The notes beneath the pieces were generated by a model, which was given only the letters and a program-made list of their open reading frames with translations, did no database searches and was not told the DNA's origin. This document shows, piece after piece, positions 45,663 to 55,688 of a DNA stretch of 64,000 bases. The DNA is from Cytobacillus firmus DS1. Lineage in GTDB: Bacteria > Bacillota > Bacilli > Bacillales > Cytobacillaceae. The position numbers and the translations under genes were made by a program. Each line of letters begins with the position of its first letter. Position 1 is the first letter of the stretch. Where the stretch lies: assembly GCF_000565285.1 (NCBI RefSeq), contig NZ_APVL01000004.1, positions 124,001 through 188,000 on the forward strand, given 5' to 3'.

Positions 45663-46490
45663 ATGGAACCATTTTCTTTAAAAACGGAAGAGTATTTTGT
45701 CATAAAAGAGTGGGCAGATCGTTTTCCTAATATAATGGCTGGTTTTACAACTAAAAAAGGCGGCTTCAGCAGTGATGAATATGGAACGCTTAATGCAGGA
45801 TTGCACGTGAATGACAGCTATGAAGCAGTCAGTCAAAATCGGCAGCATGTGGCTGACTTGCTTGGATTTTCTATTGAAAAATGGATTGGCGCTGAACAAA
45901 CTCACGAAGTAAACATAAAAAAAGTTACTGGAAATGATAGAGGGAAAGGTGCTCTTGTTTACGAAGATTCCTTTTCGGATACTGACGGCTTTTTCACTTA
46001 TTCTAAAGGTGTCATGATGACCCTGTGTTACGCTGATTGTGTCCCGCTTTATTTCCTGCATGAAAAGACAGGAGCCATAGGCATTGCCCATGCAGGTTGG
46101 AAAGGTACTGTAGGGGGGATTGGCAGGAATATGGCTGAACTGTTTGCAGGTGAAGGCATAGACATAAGAGAGGTCCAAGCCGTGATTGGCCCTTCCATTT
46201 GCGGAAACTGTTATATTGTTGATGATCGTGTTATTTCAAAAGTGCAAAAAATACTAGAAGATGTCGATATAAAGCCATATAATCAAATTAGTGACAATCA
46301 ATTCCAGCTTGACCTGAAAGAATTAAATAGAAAAATCCTTGTAAATTCAGGGATTCCACATGAAAATATCATGATGACTGATTTTTGCACTAGCTGTCAT
46401 GCAGACTATTTTTTCTCCCACCGAAGAGACAGGGGAATTACCGGCAGGATGTTGAGCTTTATTGGCTGGAAGGAGGAAGCAGGAAGCTAA
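45663..46490 (+). CDS. pgeF: Peptidoglycan editing factor/purine nucleoside phosphorylase (YlmD, LACC1 family)
   Basis: This 275-aa protein carries the metal-site residues of the family: GAEQTHEVNIKKV, LCYADCVPLYF and HAGWKGTVGG. Family members are purine nucleoside phosphorylases/adenosine deaminases; E. coli YfiH edits a peptidoglycan precursor. SD ATGGGG. Its stop is directly followed by the ylmE ATG. Confidence 0.9.
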   Translation: MEPFSLKTEEYFVIKEWADRFPNIMAGFTTKKGGFSSDEYGTLNAGLHVNDSYEAVSQNRQHVADLLGFSIEKWIGAEQTHEVNIKKVTGNDRGKGALVYEDSFSDTDGFFTYSKGVMMTLCYADCVPLYFLHEKTGAIGIAHAGWKGTVGGIGRNMAELFAGEGIDIREVQAVIGPSICGNCYIVDDRVISKVQKILEDVDIKPYNQISDNQFQLDLKELNRKILVNSGIPHENIMMTDFCTSCHADYFFSHRRDRGITGRMLSFIGWKEEAGS

Positions 46491-47177
46491 ATGAGAGTAG
46501 AAGAAAATTTAAAGAGAATAGAGGCAGCCATCCACGAAGCGTGCATAAAGGCTAACCGTAAGCCGGAAGAAATTACCGTAATTGCTGTTACTAAGTACGT
46601 TTCAGTGGAAAGAGCACAAGAAGCCCTTGAAGCAGGTATTCATCATTTAGGGGAAAACAGAGATGAAGGAATTCTTGCTAAATGGGAAGTGTTAAAGGAC
46701 AGGCCAACCTGGCATTTTATCGGAACACTGCAAACGCGCAAAGTGAAAAATATAATTGATAAAGTCGACTATATTCATTCACTGGACAGGCTATCCCTTG
46801 CTAAAGAAATTAACAAGCGGGCGGATCGAAAGATAAATTGCTTTGTTCAGGTCAATGTTTCAGGCGAAGCGTCGAAACAGGGAATTAATCCTGAAGAGGC
46901 AGCTGACTTTATTTCAAGCCTGGCTGATTATAAAAATCTCAATATCATTGGCCTGATGACAATGGCGCCGCATACAGCAGACAAAGATTTGCTTCGTGCC
47001 TGTTTCCGTAAACTCAAGGACCTTCAAAAACAGGTAAAGGAGCTGGGATTTGATTTTGCTCCTTGTACTGAGCTTTCAATGGGCATGTCCAATGATTTTA
47101 CTCTGGCAATTGAAGAAGGTGCCACAATGGTTAGGATTGGGACAGCTTTAGTAGGCAAAGAGGGTCAGGAGGTTTAA
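46491..47177 (+). CDS. ylmE: YggS family pyridoxal phosphate homeostasis protein
   Basis: This 228-aa alanine-racemase-fold protein has the PLP lysine in [15 protein letters not shown] and phosphate-binding [28 protein letters not shown] at the C terminus. It is a non-catalytic PLP-binding protein controlling PLP and amino acid pools. It lies between ylmD and sepF, the widely conserved place near division genes. No gap to ylmD; sepF starts 5 bp later. Confidence 0.95.
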   Translation: MRVEENLKRIEAAIHEACIKANRKPEEITVIAVTKYVSVERAQEALEAGIHHLGENRDEGILAKWEVLKDRPTWHFIGTLQTRKVKNIIDKVDYIHSLDRLSLAKEINKRADRKINCFVQVNVSGEASKQGINPEEAADFISSLADYKNLNIIGLMTMAPHTADKDLLRACFRKLKDLQKQVKELGFDFAPCTELSMGMSNDFTLAIEEGATMVRIGTALVGKEGQEV

Positions 47178-47181
47178 TAAA

Positions 47182-47628
47182 ATGAGTATAAAATCAAAAT
47201 TTAAAACATTTTTCTTCCTGGATGATGAATATGACTATAAGGAAGAGGAAATCATCGAAGAAGAAAGAGAGCCAGTGAAGCAAGTGCAGAAACAGCAGCA
47301 GCCAGTTCAAAAACAGAACATTGTCAGCCTCCAAAGTGTGCAGAAATCTTCAAAAGTAGTTCTTGTTGAACCTCGAGTATATGCAGAAGCACAGGATATT
47401 GCGGATCAGCTGAAAAACAGAAGAGCTGTTGTAGTCAATCTGCAGAGAATAGAAAAAGATCAGGCAAAGCGCATTGTTGACTTTCTAAGCGGAACCGTTT
47501 ATGCCATCGGCGGAGACATTCAGAAGATTGGAACTGATATCTTCTTGTGTACACCTGACAATGTTGAAGTATCAGGGAATATCTCTCAGCTGATGAAAGA
47601 ACAAGAAATAGAAAATACGAGGTGGTAG
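47182..47628 (+). CDS. sepF: Cell division protein SepF
   Basis: This 148-aa protein has an N-terminal amphipathic membrane-binding helix ([23 protein letters not shown]), an acidic/Gln-rich linker (~22-55) and the SepF core ([58 protein letters not shown]). It forms rings that bundle FtsZ and tether it to the membrane. SD AGGAGG sits inside the end of ylmE. Confidence 0.96.
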   Translation: MSIKSKFKTFFFLDDEYDYKEEEIIEEEREPVKQVQKQQQPVQKQNIVSLQSVQKSSKVVLVEPRVYAEAQDIADQLKNRRAVVVNLQRIEKDQAKRIVDFLSGTVYAIGGDIQKIGTDIFLCTPDNVEVSGNISQLMKEQEIENTRW

Positions 47629-47634
47629 CACTTA

Positions 47635-47898
47635 ATGGAATTAGTATTTGGAATATTGTCATCTGCAATTTATTATTACTCATGGGCACTGATTATTTAT
47701 ATTCTGCTGTCCTGGTTCCCTAATGCAAGGGAATCTGCTTTTGGCCAGTTTCTGGCAAGGATATGTGAACCGTACCTTGAGCCTTTCCGCAAAATCATTC
47801 CGCCGCTCGGAATGATTGATATTTCTCCAATTGTGGCTATCTTAGTTTTGAGATTTGCCACTGGAGGTTTGCAGCAGCTTTTTTATTGGATTTCATAA
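47635..47898 (+). CDS. ylmG: YggT family membrane protein YlmG
   Basis: This 87-aa protein has two hydrophobic segments ([18 protein letters not shown] and [22 protein letters not shown]) around the YggT signature [24 protein letters not shown]. It follows sepF by 6 bp. YggT proteins are linked to membrane or nucleoid organisation; the mechanism is unknown. Confidence 0.93.
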   Translation: MELVFGILSSAIYYYSWALIIYILLSWFPNARESAFGQFLARICEPYLEPFRKIIPPLGMIDISPIVAILVLRFATGGLQQLFYWIS

Positions 47899-47962
47899 GA
47901 CTGACAAAACAGGGCTACCAAAATGGCCCTTTTTTATTTGTATAAAAGGAGGTCGGCTAAAT

Positions 47963-48736
47963 TTGACCATTTATCAGCACTTCCGGCCGGAAGAAAAAGA
48001 ATTTATTGATCAGGTTCTTAACTGGAAAGACCTTGTGGAAAATACATATGCATCAAAGCTTACGGATTTCCTTGATCCAAGGGAGCAGCAAATTCTTAAC
48101 AGCGTCATAGGACAGCATTCAGGAATCTTATTTGCTTTTTTTGGCGGAACTTCAAATGTTGAGAGAAAGAGAGCCCTGATATTTCCGGATTACTATGAAA
48201 GTGATGAGGAAGATTTTCAAATTCGGCTGTTTGAACTGGAATATCCAAAAAAGTTTATCAGCATTGAACATCCTCAAGTCCTGGGCAGTCTAATGTCTCT
48301 GGGGCTAAAGAGAGGAAAATTCGGTGATATCCTTTTTGAAGATGACAGAATCCAATTTTTTGCAGCACAAGAAATTGAAGATTACATCAGTCTGCAGCTG
48401 CAGTCAATTGGCAGAGCGACAGTATCTTTGAAAAAGCAGCCCTTTTCTCAGGCGATTCAATCATCAGAGGTGTGGAAAGAAAGCTCCATCACCTCTTCAT
48501 CCCTAAGATTGGACACAGTCATCTCAGCCATCTATAACATCTCAAGACAGAAATCCCAGCTCTATATCCAACAGGGACTCGTCAAAGTCAATTGGACGCA
48601 ATTAGAAAACCCCTCATTTGAATGTCAGCAAAGCGACATCATTTCAGTCAGGGGACAAGGCCGTTCCAAAATCATAGAAATAGATGGGAAAACAAAAAAG
48701 GACAAATGGAGGATAATTGCAGGGAGGCAGAGTTAG
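47963..48736 (+). CDS. ylmH: RNA-binding S4 domain protein YlmH
   Basis: The start is placed at TTG 47963 behind AAAGGAGG, giving 257 aa, as in B. subtilis. The last ~75 residues are an S4 domain (LRLDTVISAIYNISRQKSQLYIQQGLVKVNWTQLENPSFECQQSDIISVRGQGRS). Recent work in B. subtilis links YlmH to rescue of stalled ribosomes (peptidyl-tRNA/RqcH-like pathway). The upstream longer frame overlaps ylmG and is not conserved. Confidence 0.93.
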   Translation: MTIYQHFRPEEKEFIDQVLNWKDLVENTYASKLTDFLDPREQQILNSVIGQHSGILFAFFGGTSNVERKRALIFPDYYESDEEDFQIRLFELEYPKKFISIEHPQVLGSLMSLGLKRGKFGDILFEDDRIQFFAAQEIEDYISLQLQSIGRATVSLKKQPFSQAIQSSEVWKESSITSSSLRLDTVISAIYNISRQKSQLYIQQGLVKVNWTQLENPSFECQQSDIISVRGQGRSKIIEIDGKTKKDKWRIIAGRQS

Positions 48737-48907
48737 TAAAGCAGGAGAGGGTTTTAACAAACCTATATTGAGGCTATTTATTTGTTTGTTGTTCAAAATG
48801 CAACATATTGTTAATCTGCTGAGTTGATCCTCGCTGTGGGCACTTGATCCTCGTAAATGCTGCAGCAATTCCTGCGTAAGGTGTTCATTCGAGGAAGTTT
48901 ATTCAAT

Positions 48908-49011
48908 GTCCTGCGGGAGTATCGGGACAGGTGAGACCCACAGGTGCAAAGCGCTGAGGAGGCTCACCGCACGCCCCGCGGAAAGCAAGTGTCCGCAGTG
49001 GAAATCAACGG
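48908..49011 (+). repeat. Bacillaceae palindromic intergenic repeat
   Basis: The sequence CCTGCGGGAGTA...GGGACAGGTGAGACC...GAGGAGGCTCACCGC...CCCCGCGGAAAGC...GAAATCAACGG is a GC-rich element I recognise as dispersed in many Bacillaceae genomes. GGTGAG pairs with CTCACC and CTGCGGG with CCCCGCGG-type arms. Its base composition contrasts with the AT-rich flanks. It fills part of the 454-bp ylmH-divIVA gap. Confidence 0.75.
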
Positions 49012-49118
49012 GCAATATTAAAAGCCAAAAATAATTAAAAGACAGTTAAAAGAAATAATTTTAATTTGAAGGATTTTGAAACAACCTGTCGAATAAATAA
49101 TCAAAAGACTAAGGAGTC

Positions 49119-49127
49119 TGCTATAAT
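49119..49127 (+). promoter_or_regulatory. Extended -10 promoter for divIVA
   Basis: TGC-TATAAT, perfect -10 with TGN extension, 63 bp before divIVA; no -35 hexamer seen. Confidence 0.6.
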
Positions 49128-49190
49128 TAAAATGAACCAGCAGGCTCATACCAATTTACATAAGATCAACAGACCTGGGAGGTGGCACTC

Positions 49191-49709
49191 ATGCCATTAA
49201 CACCGTTAGATATTCATAACAAGGAATTCAGCAAAGGATTCCGAGGTTATGACGAAGACGAAGTGAACGAATTCCTCGACCAAATCATAAAGGACTACGA
49301 AATACTGATCAGGGAAAAAAAAGAGCTTGAAGAAAAACTCAATGAAACAAATGACCGCATTGGCCACTTTACCACAATTGAAGAAACACTTAATAAATCT
49401 ATTGTGGTTGCACAGGAAGCAGCAGAAGAATTAAAACGCAATGCTCACAAAGAAGCAAAGCTAATCATCAAAGAAGCTGAAAAAAATGCTGACAGGATTG
49501 TAAACGAATCCCTATCCAAAGCGAGAAAAATCGCACTGGATATTGAAGATTTAAAGAAACAGTCCAAAGTATTCCGAACACGCTTCAAAATGCTTGTTGA
49601 AGCACAGCTTGATATGCTGAATAACGATGATTGGGATCACTTAATGGAATATAAGCTGGATTCCACTGAACTCAAATCATTAAGAGAAGAAGAAGAATCA
49701 CTGGCTTGA
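49191..49709 (+). CDS. divIVA: Cell division initiation/polar protein DivIVA
   Basis: The start is placed at ATG 49191 behind GGGAGG (MPLTPLDIHNKEFSKGFRGYDEDEVNEFLDQ), 172 aa. The N-terminal lipid-binding domain carries the FRGYDEDEVNEF loop; two long coiled coils follow (~30-60 and ~70-145). DivIVA senses negative membrane curvature, recruits MinJ/MinCD in division and RacA at the pole in sporulation. Confidence 0.97.
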   Translation: MPLTPLDIHNKEFSKGFRGYDEDEVNEFLDQIIKDYEILIREKKELEEKLNETNDRIGHFTTIEETLNKSIVVAQEAAEELKRNAHKEAKLIIKEAEKNADRIVNESLSKARKIALDIEDLKKQSKVFRTRFKMLVEAQLDMLNNDDWDHLMEYKLDSTELKSLREEEESLA

Positions 49710-49735
49710 CGAAAGCTGGAAATATCGCATATAAT
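49706..49735 (+). promoter_or_regulatory. Sigma-A promoter for ileS
   Basis: TTGACG and TATAAT are 18 bp apart. The -35 overlaps the divIVA stop codon. Transcription would start near 49742, giving a ~380-nt leader. Confidence 0.8.
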
Positions 49736-49741
49736 TTTAAA

Positions 49742-50044
49742 ACAAAGTAAATACAATGTTTATCAACAATGAGAGGGACAGTACAGTCTTATCAAATAGC
49801 TTATTTTCAGAGTGGCATACTCACTCTAAAAGCGAGCCGGGGATGGTGGAAGCCCGGGTATAAGCAAAAGCTGGAAAATCACCCTTGAGTTCCTTGCCGA
49901 ACGTTAAGAAATCAGTAGGCCAAGGCGGATCATTCACGTTAAGAATGCTTTGAGCGGATGAAATTTCATTATATTTCATCTACAAGGGTGGTACCGCGGG
50001 AGAATAAAACCTTCTCGTCCCTTTTTGGGATGAGAGGGTTTTTT
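49742..50044 (+). promoter_or_regulatory. Ile-specific T-box leader of ileS
   Basis: The T-box AAGGGTGGTACCGCG is at 49984-49998, inside the antiterminator region; the terminator is CCTTCTCGTCCC / GGGATGAGAGG (50010-50038) with a T-run. The probable specifier is ATC at 49878-49880, followed by A, in the loop GGAAA-ATC-ACCC, which decodes as isoleucine. Uncharged tRNA-Ile would stabilise the antiterminator and raise ileS expression. Confidence 0.93.
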
Positions 50045-50119
50045 GTATTATCCCGAGGTTGTTCTAAGCTCTCATTGGCTATCATGGTATTTAATGAGTT
50101 ACAAACAGGAGGAAAAGGA

Positions 50120-52891
50120 ATGGATTACAAAGATAGTTTATTAATGCCAAAAACTGAATTCCCAATGCGTGGAAATCTTCCAAAGCGCGAACCTGAAATT
50201 CAGGCGAAATGGGAAGAGATGAACATTTATGAAAAGGTCCAGGAACGGACAAAAGGACGTCCGATGTTTGTTCTTCATGATGGACCTCCATATGCAAATG
50301 GCGACATCCACATCGGCCATGCGCTGAACAAGATCTTAAAGGATTTCATCGTACGCTCTAAGTCGATGACTGGCTATAATGCTCCTTATGTTCCTGGGTG
50401 GGATACACATGGTCTGCCAATTGAGCAGGCGCTGACAAACAAAGGCGTAAAGCGTAAAGAAATGAGTGTTGCTGAGTTCCGCGAGCTATGTGAAGAATAC
50501 GCATATGAGCAGATCGACAGCCAGCGCGGACAATTTAAGCGCTTAGGTGTCCGAGGTGATTGGGAGAACCCATATATCACACTGAAGCCGGAGTATGAAG
50601 CCCAGCAAATTAAAGTTTTTGGGGAGATGGCGAAAAAAGGCTATATCTATAAAGGCAAGAAGCCTGTTTATTGGTCTCCGTCATCTGAATCTGCTTTGGC
50701 AGAAGCAGAAATTGAATATAAAGACAAACGTTCGCCATCCATTTATGTTGCATTTAAAGTAAAAGATGGCAAAGAAGTATTGGACCAGGATACTAATATC
50801 GTCATTTGGACTACAACTCCATGGACCATTCCGGCAAACCTTGGAATTTCAGTTCATCCGGACCTTTCCTATACTGTAGTTGAGGTAAACGGCAAAAAGT
50901 TTATGGTTGCAGAAGATTTATTGGCAGCTGTGGCTAAAGAGTTCGAATGGGAAGGTTATCAAGTTGTCCAGACGGTTAAGGGGACTGACCTTGAGAATGT
51001 GATTGCCGAACATCCGCTTTATGGCCGTGATTCTCTTGTCATGCTGGGGGAACATGTTACAACTGATGCTGGTACAGGATGTGTCCATACTGCTCCCGGA
51101 CATGGGGAAGATGATTTCCAAGTCGGCATGAAGTACGGGCTTGACGTATTATGTCCTGTAGATGATAAAGGAAACATGACAAATGAAGCTCCCGGCTTTG
51201 AAGGGTTATTCTATGATGCAGCCAATAAGCCGATTACTGAGAAACTTGAGGAAGCAGGAGCATTATTAAAGCTGACTTTTATTACTCACTCTTATCCACA
51301 TGACTGGAGAACGAAAAAGCCTGTTATTTTCCGTGCTACGGCCCAATGGTTTGCATCCATTAAGGATTTCCGCAATGAGCTTTTGGAAGCTGTTAAAGAA
51401 ACAAATTGGTATCCTGCATGGGGTGAGACCAGACTATTTAATATGGTCCGGGATCGCGGTGATTGGTGCATCTCCCGCCAGCGTGTATGGGGAGTGCCTA
51501 TCCCGGTCTTTTATGCGGAAAATGGCGAAGAAATTATCACAGATGAGACGATTGAACATGTATCAAATCTTTTCCGAGAACATGGTTCAAATATCTGGTT
51601 TGAGAAAGAAGCGAAAGAATTGCTTCCTGAAGGGTTTACACATCCCGGAAGCCCGAATGGCCAGTTTACAAAAGAAACGGATATTATGGATGTTTGGTTT
51701 GATTCCGGTTCTTCCCACCAGGCAGTTCTTTTAGAGCGCGATGATTTACAGCGTCCAGCAGATTTATACCTTGAAGGTTCTGACCAATACCGAGGCTGGT
51801 TTAACTCTTCACTTTCAACTGCGGTAGCAGTAACAGGGAAAGCGCCTTACAAAGGAGTGCTGAGCCACGGTTTCACACTTGATGGTGAAGGAAGGAAAAT
51901 GAGTAAATCCATAGGAAATGTAGTTGTTCCGGCAAAAGTTATGAACCAGCTTGGAGCTGACATTTTGCGTTTATGGGTGGCTTCAGTTGATTATCAGGCT
52001 GATGTCCGGGTATCTGATGCTATTCTGAAGCAGGTTGCCGAAGTGTATAGAAAGATTCGCAATACTTTCCGCTTCTTGCTTGGAAATTTGGATGATTTTA
52101 ATCCGGCAGCAGACTTGGTATCCTTTGAGAATCTGCGTGAAGTGGATCAGTTTATGCTAGTGAAGCTGAACAAACTGATCAAGAGTGTTCGCGAGTCCTA
52201 TGATCGCTATGAATTTGCCAGCATCTACCATGCTGTCAACAATTTCTGTACATTGGACCTTAGTGCATTTTACCTTGATTTTGCAAAAGATGTCCTTTAT
52301 ATTGAAGCAAAAGATAATGCAGAACGCCGTGCAATCCAAACTGTTCTTTATGAGAGCCTGATTGCTCTTGTGAAGCTTGTTGCACCTATTCTTTCCCATA
52401 CATCTGATGAAGTTTGGAGCTTTATTCAGAATGTGAAAGAAGAAAGTGTTCAATTAACAGATATGCCTGAATATACGGAGCTTCCGAACGCTAAACAGCT
52501 GGAAGACAAGTGGACTTCATTCATGAAGCTTCGCAATGATGTCCTAAAGGCATTGGAGGAAGCACGTAATGAGAAGGTGATCGGCAAATCCCTTACTGCT
52601 AAAGTAACCCTTTATGTAAATGATCAAGCCAAGAGCCTTCTGGATTCAATTCAGGAAAATCTTCAGCAAATCTTTATCGTGTCTGGATTCGAAGTAGCAG
52701 GCAGCCTGTCAGATGCACCTGAAAATGCCGTGAAATTTGAAAACACTGCTATTGTTGTTTCCAAAGCTGAAGGTGAAACATGCGACCGCTGCTGGACAGT
52801 TACTCCAGAAGTTGGCCAGACAGAAGGATATGACACGCTTTGCCCCCGCTGTGCAGATGTTGTGAAAAATAATTATAGCCACTTGGCTTAA
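50120..52891 (+). CDS. ileS: Isoleucyl-tRNA synthetase
   Basis: The start is placed at ATG 50120 behind AGGAGG; the 977-aa frame begins inside the T-box and is not a protein start. The 923-aa class I enzyme has HIGH as HIGHALNK ([15 protein letters not shown]), the editing domain (~190-400), KMSKS ([12 protein letters not shown]) and a C-terminal zinc site (ETCDRCWT ... LCPRCAD). The form is the bacterial, mupirocin-sensitive-type length. A terminator follows. Confidence 0.98.
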   Translation: MDYKDSLLMPKTEFPMRGNLPKREPEIQAKWEEMNIYEKVQERTKGRPMFVLHDGPPYANGDIHIGHALNKILKDFIVRSKSMTGYNAPYVPGWDTHGLPIEQALTNKGVKRKEMSVAEFRELCEEYAYEQIDSQRGQFKRLGVRGDWENPYITLKPEYEAQQIKVFGEMAKKGYIYKGKKPVYWSPSSESALAEAEIEYKDKRSPSIYVAFKVKDGKEVLDQDTNIVIWTTTPWTIPANLGISVHPDLSYTVVEVNGKKFMVAEDLLAAVAKEFEWEGYQVVQTVKGTDLENVIAEHPLYGRDSLVMLGEHVTTDAGTGCVHTAPGHGEDDFQVGMKYGLDVLCPVDDKGNMTNEAPGFEGLFYDAANKPITEKLEEAGALLKLTFITHSYPHDWRTKKPVIFRATAQWFASIKDFRNELLEAVKETNWYPAWGETRLFNMVRDRGDWCISRQRVWGVPIPVFYAENGEEIITDETIEHVSNLFREHGSNIWFEKEAKELLPEGFTHPGSPNGQFTKETDIMDVWFDSGSSHQAVLLERDDLQRPADLYLEGSDQYRGWFNSSLSTAVAVTGKAPYKGVLSHGFTLDGEGRKMSKSIGNVVVPAKVMNQLGADILRLWVASVDYQADVRVSDAILKQVAEVYRKIRNTFRFLLGNLDDFNPAADLVSFENLREVDQFMLVKLNKLIKSVRESYDRYEFASIYHAVNNFCTLDLSAFYLDFAKDVLYIEAKDNAERRAIQTVLYESLIALVKLVAPILSHTSDEVWSFIQNVKEESVQLTDMPEYTELPNAKQLEDKWTSFMKLRNDVLKALEEARNEKVIGKSLTAKVTLYVNDQAKSLLDSIQENLQQIFIVSGFEVAGSLSDAPENAVKFENTAIVVSKAEGETCDRCWTVTPEVGQTEGYDTLCPRCADVVKNNYSHLA

Positions 52892-52897
52892 TACCGG

Positions 52898-52927
52898 CAG
52901 TCCCTCAAATACTGGGGGACTGTTTTT
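52898..52927 (+). terminator. Terminator after ileS
   Basis: CAGTCCC pairs with GGGACTG around a T/A-rich loop and continues into TTTTTA. Confidence 0.8.
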
Positions 52928-53064
52928 AATTGAACTTCTTCAAATTCTTTTTATAAATAATTCCACCTTCACTAAATGTTGTGCCGTTTGCTAAAAGTTT
53001 GTCCGTGTCTGAAACCCGTTCCGAGAAAATAATAAAGTAAACATCAGAGAACGGAGGAAAAAGC

Positions 53065-53352
53065 ATGGATGCAAAAGCAGAAGGGCTATATACAGAACTC
53101 CGTAATACAAGACAGGAAATATTGGAAAGGCTAATGGAAGGCAACAGTTCCCCGTTGATAAAGCCTATTTTATTGGAAGAGCTGCATGATATTGAACAAA
53201 CACTAGGCAAAATTGAATCAGGAAAATTCGGCAAGTGTGAAATTTCAGGTGAGCTGCTGCCGGAAGATTTGCTGCAGATGATTCCTACGTTAAAAACAAT
53301 GGAGGATTGCAGCAGGCTGGGGAATTTCTACAGAAAGTCTATTTTCCACTGA
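53065..53352 (+). CDS. ylyA: YlyA-like TraR/DksA zinc-finger-family protein, ligands degenerate
   Basis: This 95-aa protein follows ileS as ylyA does in B. subtilis. An N-terminal helical hairpin (DAKAEGLYTELRNTRQEILERL, HDIEQTLGKIESGKFGKC) is followed by a shortened TraR/DksA finger region. Of the expected CxxC-x~17-CxxC only Cys58 and Cys82 remain; positions 61 and 79 are Ser and Met. B. subtilis YlyA is reported to interact with RNA polymerase and influence sigma-G genes. Whether this degenerate form still binds zinc is doubtful. SD is GGAGG. Confidence 0.75.
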   Translation: MDAKAEGLYTELRNTRQEILERLMEGNSSPLIKPILLEELHDIEQTLGKIESGKFGKCEISGELLPEDLLQMIPTLKTMEDCSRLGNFYRKSIFH

Positions 53353-53431
53353 GTTTAAGCGCGTGCTGTGTTTTTTATTAAGTTTGTGCTAAAATGCAAA
53401 GGTAATGATATGAGATATGGGGGTTGCCTTT

Positions 53432-53929
53432 GTGTTTTATTACATAATTGCATTGTTCGTAATTGCACTAGATCAGTTTACGAAGTGGCTGATTGTAAAG
53501 AACTTTGAATTAGGGGAAAGTGTTAAAGTTATCGAGGACTTTCTTTATATTACATCACACCGCAATCGTGGTGCTGCCTGGGGCATCCTGCAGGGGCAAA
53601 TGTGGTTTTTCTACGTAATAACCGTTATTGTCATAATTGGTATCATTTATTACATTCAAAAAGCAGCCAAAGGCAAATTGCTTCTTGGAGTCTCTTTGGG
53701 CCTGATGCTGGGCGGAGCGATTGGAAACTTTATTGACAGGGTATTTCGAAAAGAAGTGGTGGATTTCGTAAACACTTATATTTTTGGCTATGACTTTCCC
53801 GTTTTCAATATTGCTGACTCGGCGCTGGTTATCGGTGTAGGACTATTGATGATTCAGATGCTGCTTGAAGAGAGAGAAGCAAAGAAAAAGGAGAAATCTT
53901 ATGGAGAAAATGGAACACATCATTCCTGA
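53432..53929 (+). CDS. lspA: Lipoprotein signal peptidase LspA
   Basis: The start is placed at GTG 53432 behind GGGGG, giving [19 protein letters not shown] and 165 aa; the ATG frame at 53417 is longer and not conserved. Four membrane segments. Catalytic Asp102 (GNFIDR) and Asp129 (FNIADS) are present, with [10 protein letters not shown]. It removes signal peptides of lipoproteins such as the one at 761-1192. The end overlaps the next gene by 29 bp. Confidence 0.96.
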   Translation: MFYYIIALFVIALDQFTKWLIVKNFELGESVKVIEDFLYITSHRNRGAAWGILQGQMWFFYVITVIVIIGIIYYIQKAAKGKLLLGVSLGLMLGGAIGNFIDRVFRKEVVDFVNTYIFGYDFPVFNIADSALVIGVGLLMIQMLLEEREAKKKEKSYGENGTHHS

Positions 53930-54812
53930 TGAACAGGCAGGAGAAAGAATAGATAAAGTATTATCCACATTGAATGCGGATTGGTCAAGAACTCAGGTAC
54001 AGCAATGGATCAAGGATGGCAATGTTTTAGTGAATGGCCAAAAGCCTAAAACCAATTACAAATGTTCTGAAAACGATAGAATTGAAATATCAATACCTGA
54101 TCCGGAAGAACTCGATGTAGTGCCTGAAGAAATGGATTTGGATATTTATTATGAAGACCAGGATGTCCTCGTTGTAAATAAACCAAAAGGAATGGTTGTC
54201 CATCCGGCAGCCGGGCATGGAACAGGCACACTTGTAAATGGTCTTATGGCTCATTGCAAAGACTTATCAGGAATTAATGGGGTCATGAGGCCCGGGATAG
54301 TTCACAGAATAGATAAAGATACGTCGGGACTTCTCATGGTTGCAAAGAATGATATGGCACATGAAAGTCTTGTGAACCAGCTGATGAACAAAACTGTTAC
54401 ACGTAAGTACCGGGCCATTGTCCATGGAGTTATTCCACACGATTACGGTACAATTGATGCGCCAATCGCCCGCGATCCCAAAGACCGTCAAAGCATGAGT
54501 GTTGTGGACAATGGAAAACATGCGGTTACTCATTTTCAGGTCCTTGAGCGTTACAGGGATTTTACACTGGTGGAATGCCAGCTGGAAACGGGAAGAACAC
54601 ATCAAATCCGTGTTCATATGAAATACATTGGCTATCCTCTGGCAGGAGATCCTAAATACGGTCCCAGAAAGACTCTTGATATTGGCGGACAGGCACTTCA
54701 TGCAGGCGTTCTGGGCTTTAAACATCCACGTTCCGGCGAGTACCTTGAATTTGAAGCACCTGCGCCTGCTTATTTTAAGGAACTAGTAGATAACCTGGCT
54801 AATAATCGTTGA
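53901..54812 (+). CDS. ylyB: RluA/RluD family pseudouridine synthase (YlyB)
   Basis: The start at ATG 53901 (AAGGAG upstream) gives 303 aa. N-terminal S4 domain (~13-75), then the catalytic domain with [15 protein letters not shown] and catalytic Asp138, plus [23 protein letters not shown]. It isomerises uridines in 23S rRNA or tRNA; the exact position is not read from sequence. It overlaps lspA and ends on the pyr promoter. Confidence 0.94.
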   Translation: MEKMEHIIPDEQAGERIDKVLSTLNADWSRTQVQQWIKDGNVLVNGQKPKTNYKCSENDRIEISIPDPEELDVVPEEMDLDIYYEDQDVLVVNKPKGMVVHPAAGHGTGTLVNGLMAHCKDLSGINGVMRPGIVHRIDKDTSGLLMVAKNDMAHESLVNQLMNKTVTRKYRAIVHGVIPHDYGTIDAPIARDPKDRQSMSVVDNGKHAVTHFQVLERYRDFTLVECQLETGRTHQIRVHMKYIGYPLAGDPKYGPRKTLDIGGQALHAGVLGFKHPRSGEYLEFEAPAPAYFKELVDNLANNR

Positions 54813-54837
54813 CAATTGTCCAAATGTGCTATATGAT
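54809..54837 (+). promoter_or_regulatory. Sigma-A promoter of the pyr operon
   Basis: TTGACA and TATGAT at 17 bp. The -35 overlaps the stop codon of the preceding pseudouridine synthase gene. Confidence 0.88.
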
Positions 54838-54865
54838 GACAATAGTTGAATAAGTCCTTTAAAAC

Positions 54866-54971
54866 AGTCCCGTGAGGCTGGGAAGGAAACGGATTGAATA
54901 AGGAGAATTGTATCTTTATTCTGCAGAAAGAAATCGTTTACCCTCTCACCTGATCGGTGAGAGGGTTTTTT
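54866..54971 (+). promoter_or_regulatory. PyrR-dependent attenuator 1 (pyrR leader)
   Basis: The PyrR-binding loop AGTCCCGTGAGGCTGGGAAGG (54866-54886) precedes the terminator CCCTCTCACC / GGTGAGAGGG (54941-54965) with TTTTTT. UMP-bound PyrR stabilises the anti-antiterminator and stops transcription before pyrR. Confidence 0.92.
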
Positions 54972-54979
54972 GTATATAA

Positions 54980-55549
<570 letters not shown>

Positions 55550-55566
55550 ATAGCCCTTTTAAATGC

Positions 55567-55665
55567 AGTCCAGAGAGGCTGGCAAAGGGGAACACAGCAG
55601 AATCGGTCTGTCTATTGCTGTGCTCTTATACCCTCTTTGCGAATCTGGCAAGGAGGGTTTTTTAA
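55567..55665 (+). promoter_or_regulatory. PyrR-dependent attenuator 2 (pyrR-pyrP)
   Basis: AGTCCAGAGAGGCTGGCAAAGGGG (55567-55590) carries the PyrR loop; the terminator is CCCTCTTTGC / GCAAGGAGGG (55631-55657) and TTTTTT. Confidence 0.92.
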
Positions 55666-55688
55666 TAAAAAGCAGAGGAGAGATCGTA

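Noticed and set aside
49958-50119. 54-residue N-terminal extension of IleS in the long frame
   Set aside because: It lies within the T-box leader including its terminator; ATG 50120 has an AGGAGG SD and the conserved N terminus.
53901-53929. lspA/ylyB overlap as a frameshifted fusion
   Set aside because: Both proteins are complete, each with its own SD and start; overlap of this kind is normal in compact operons.
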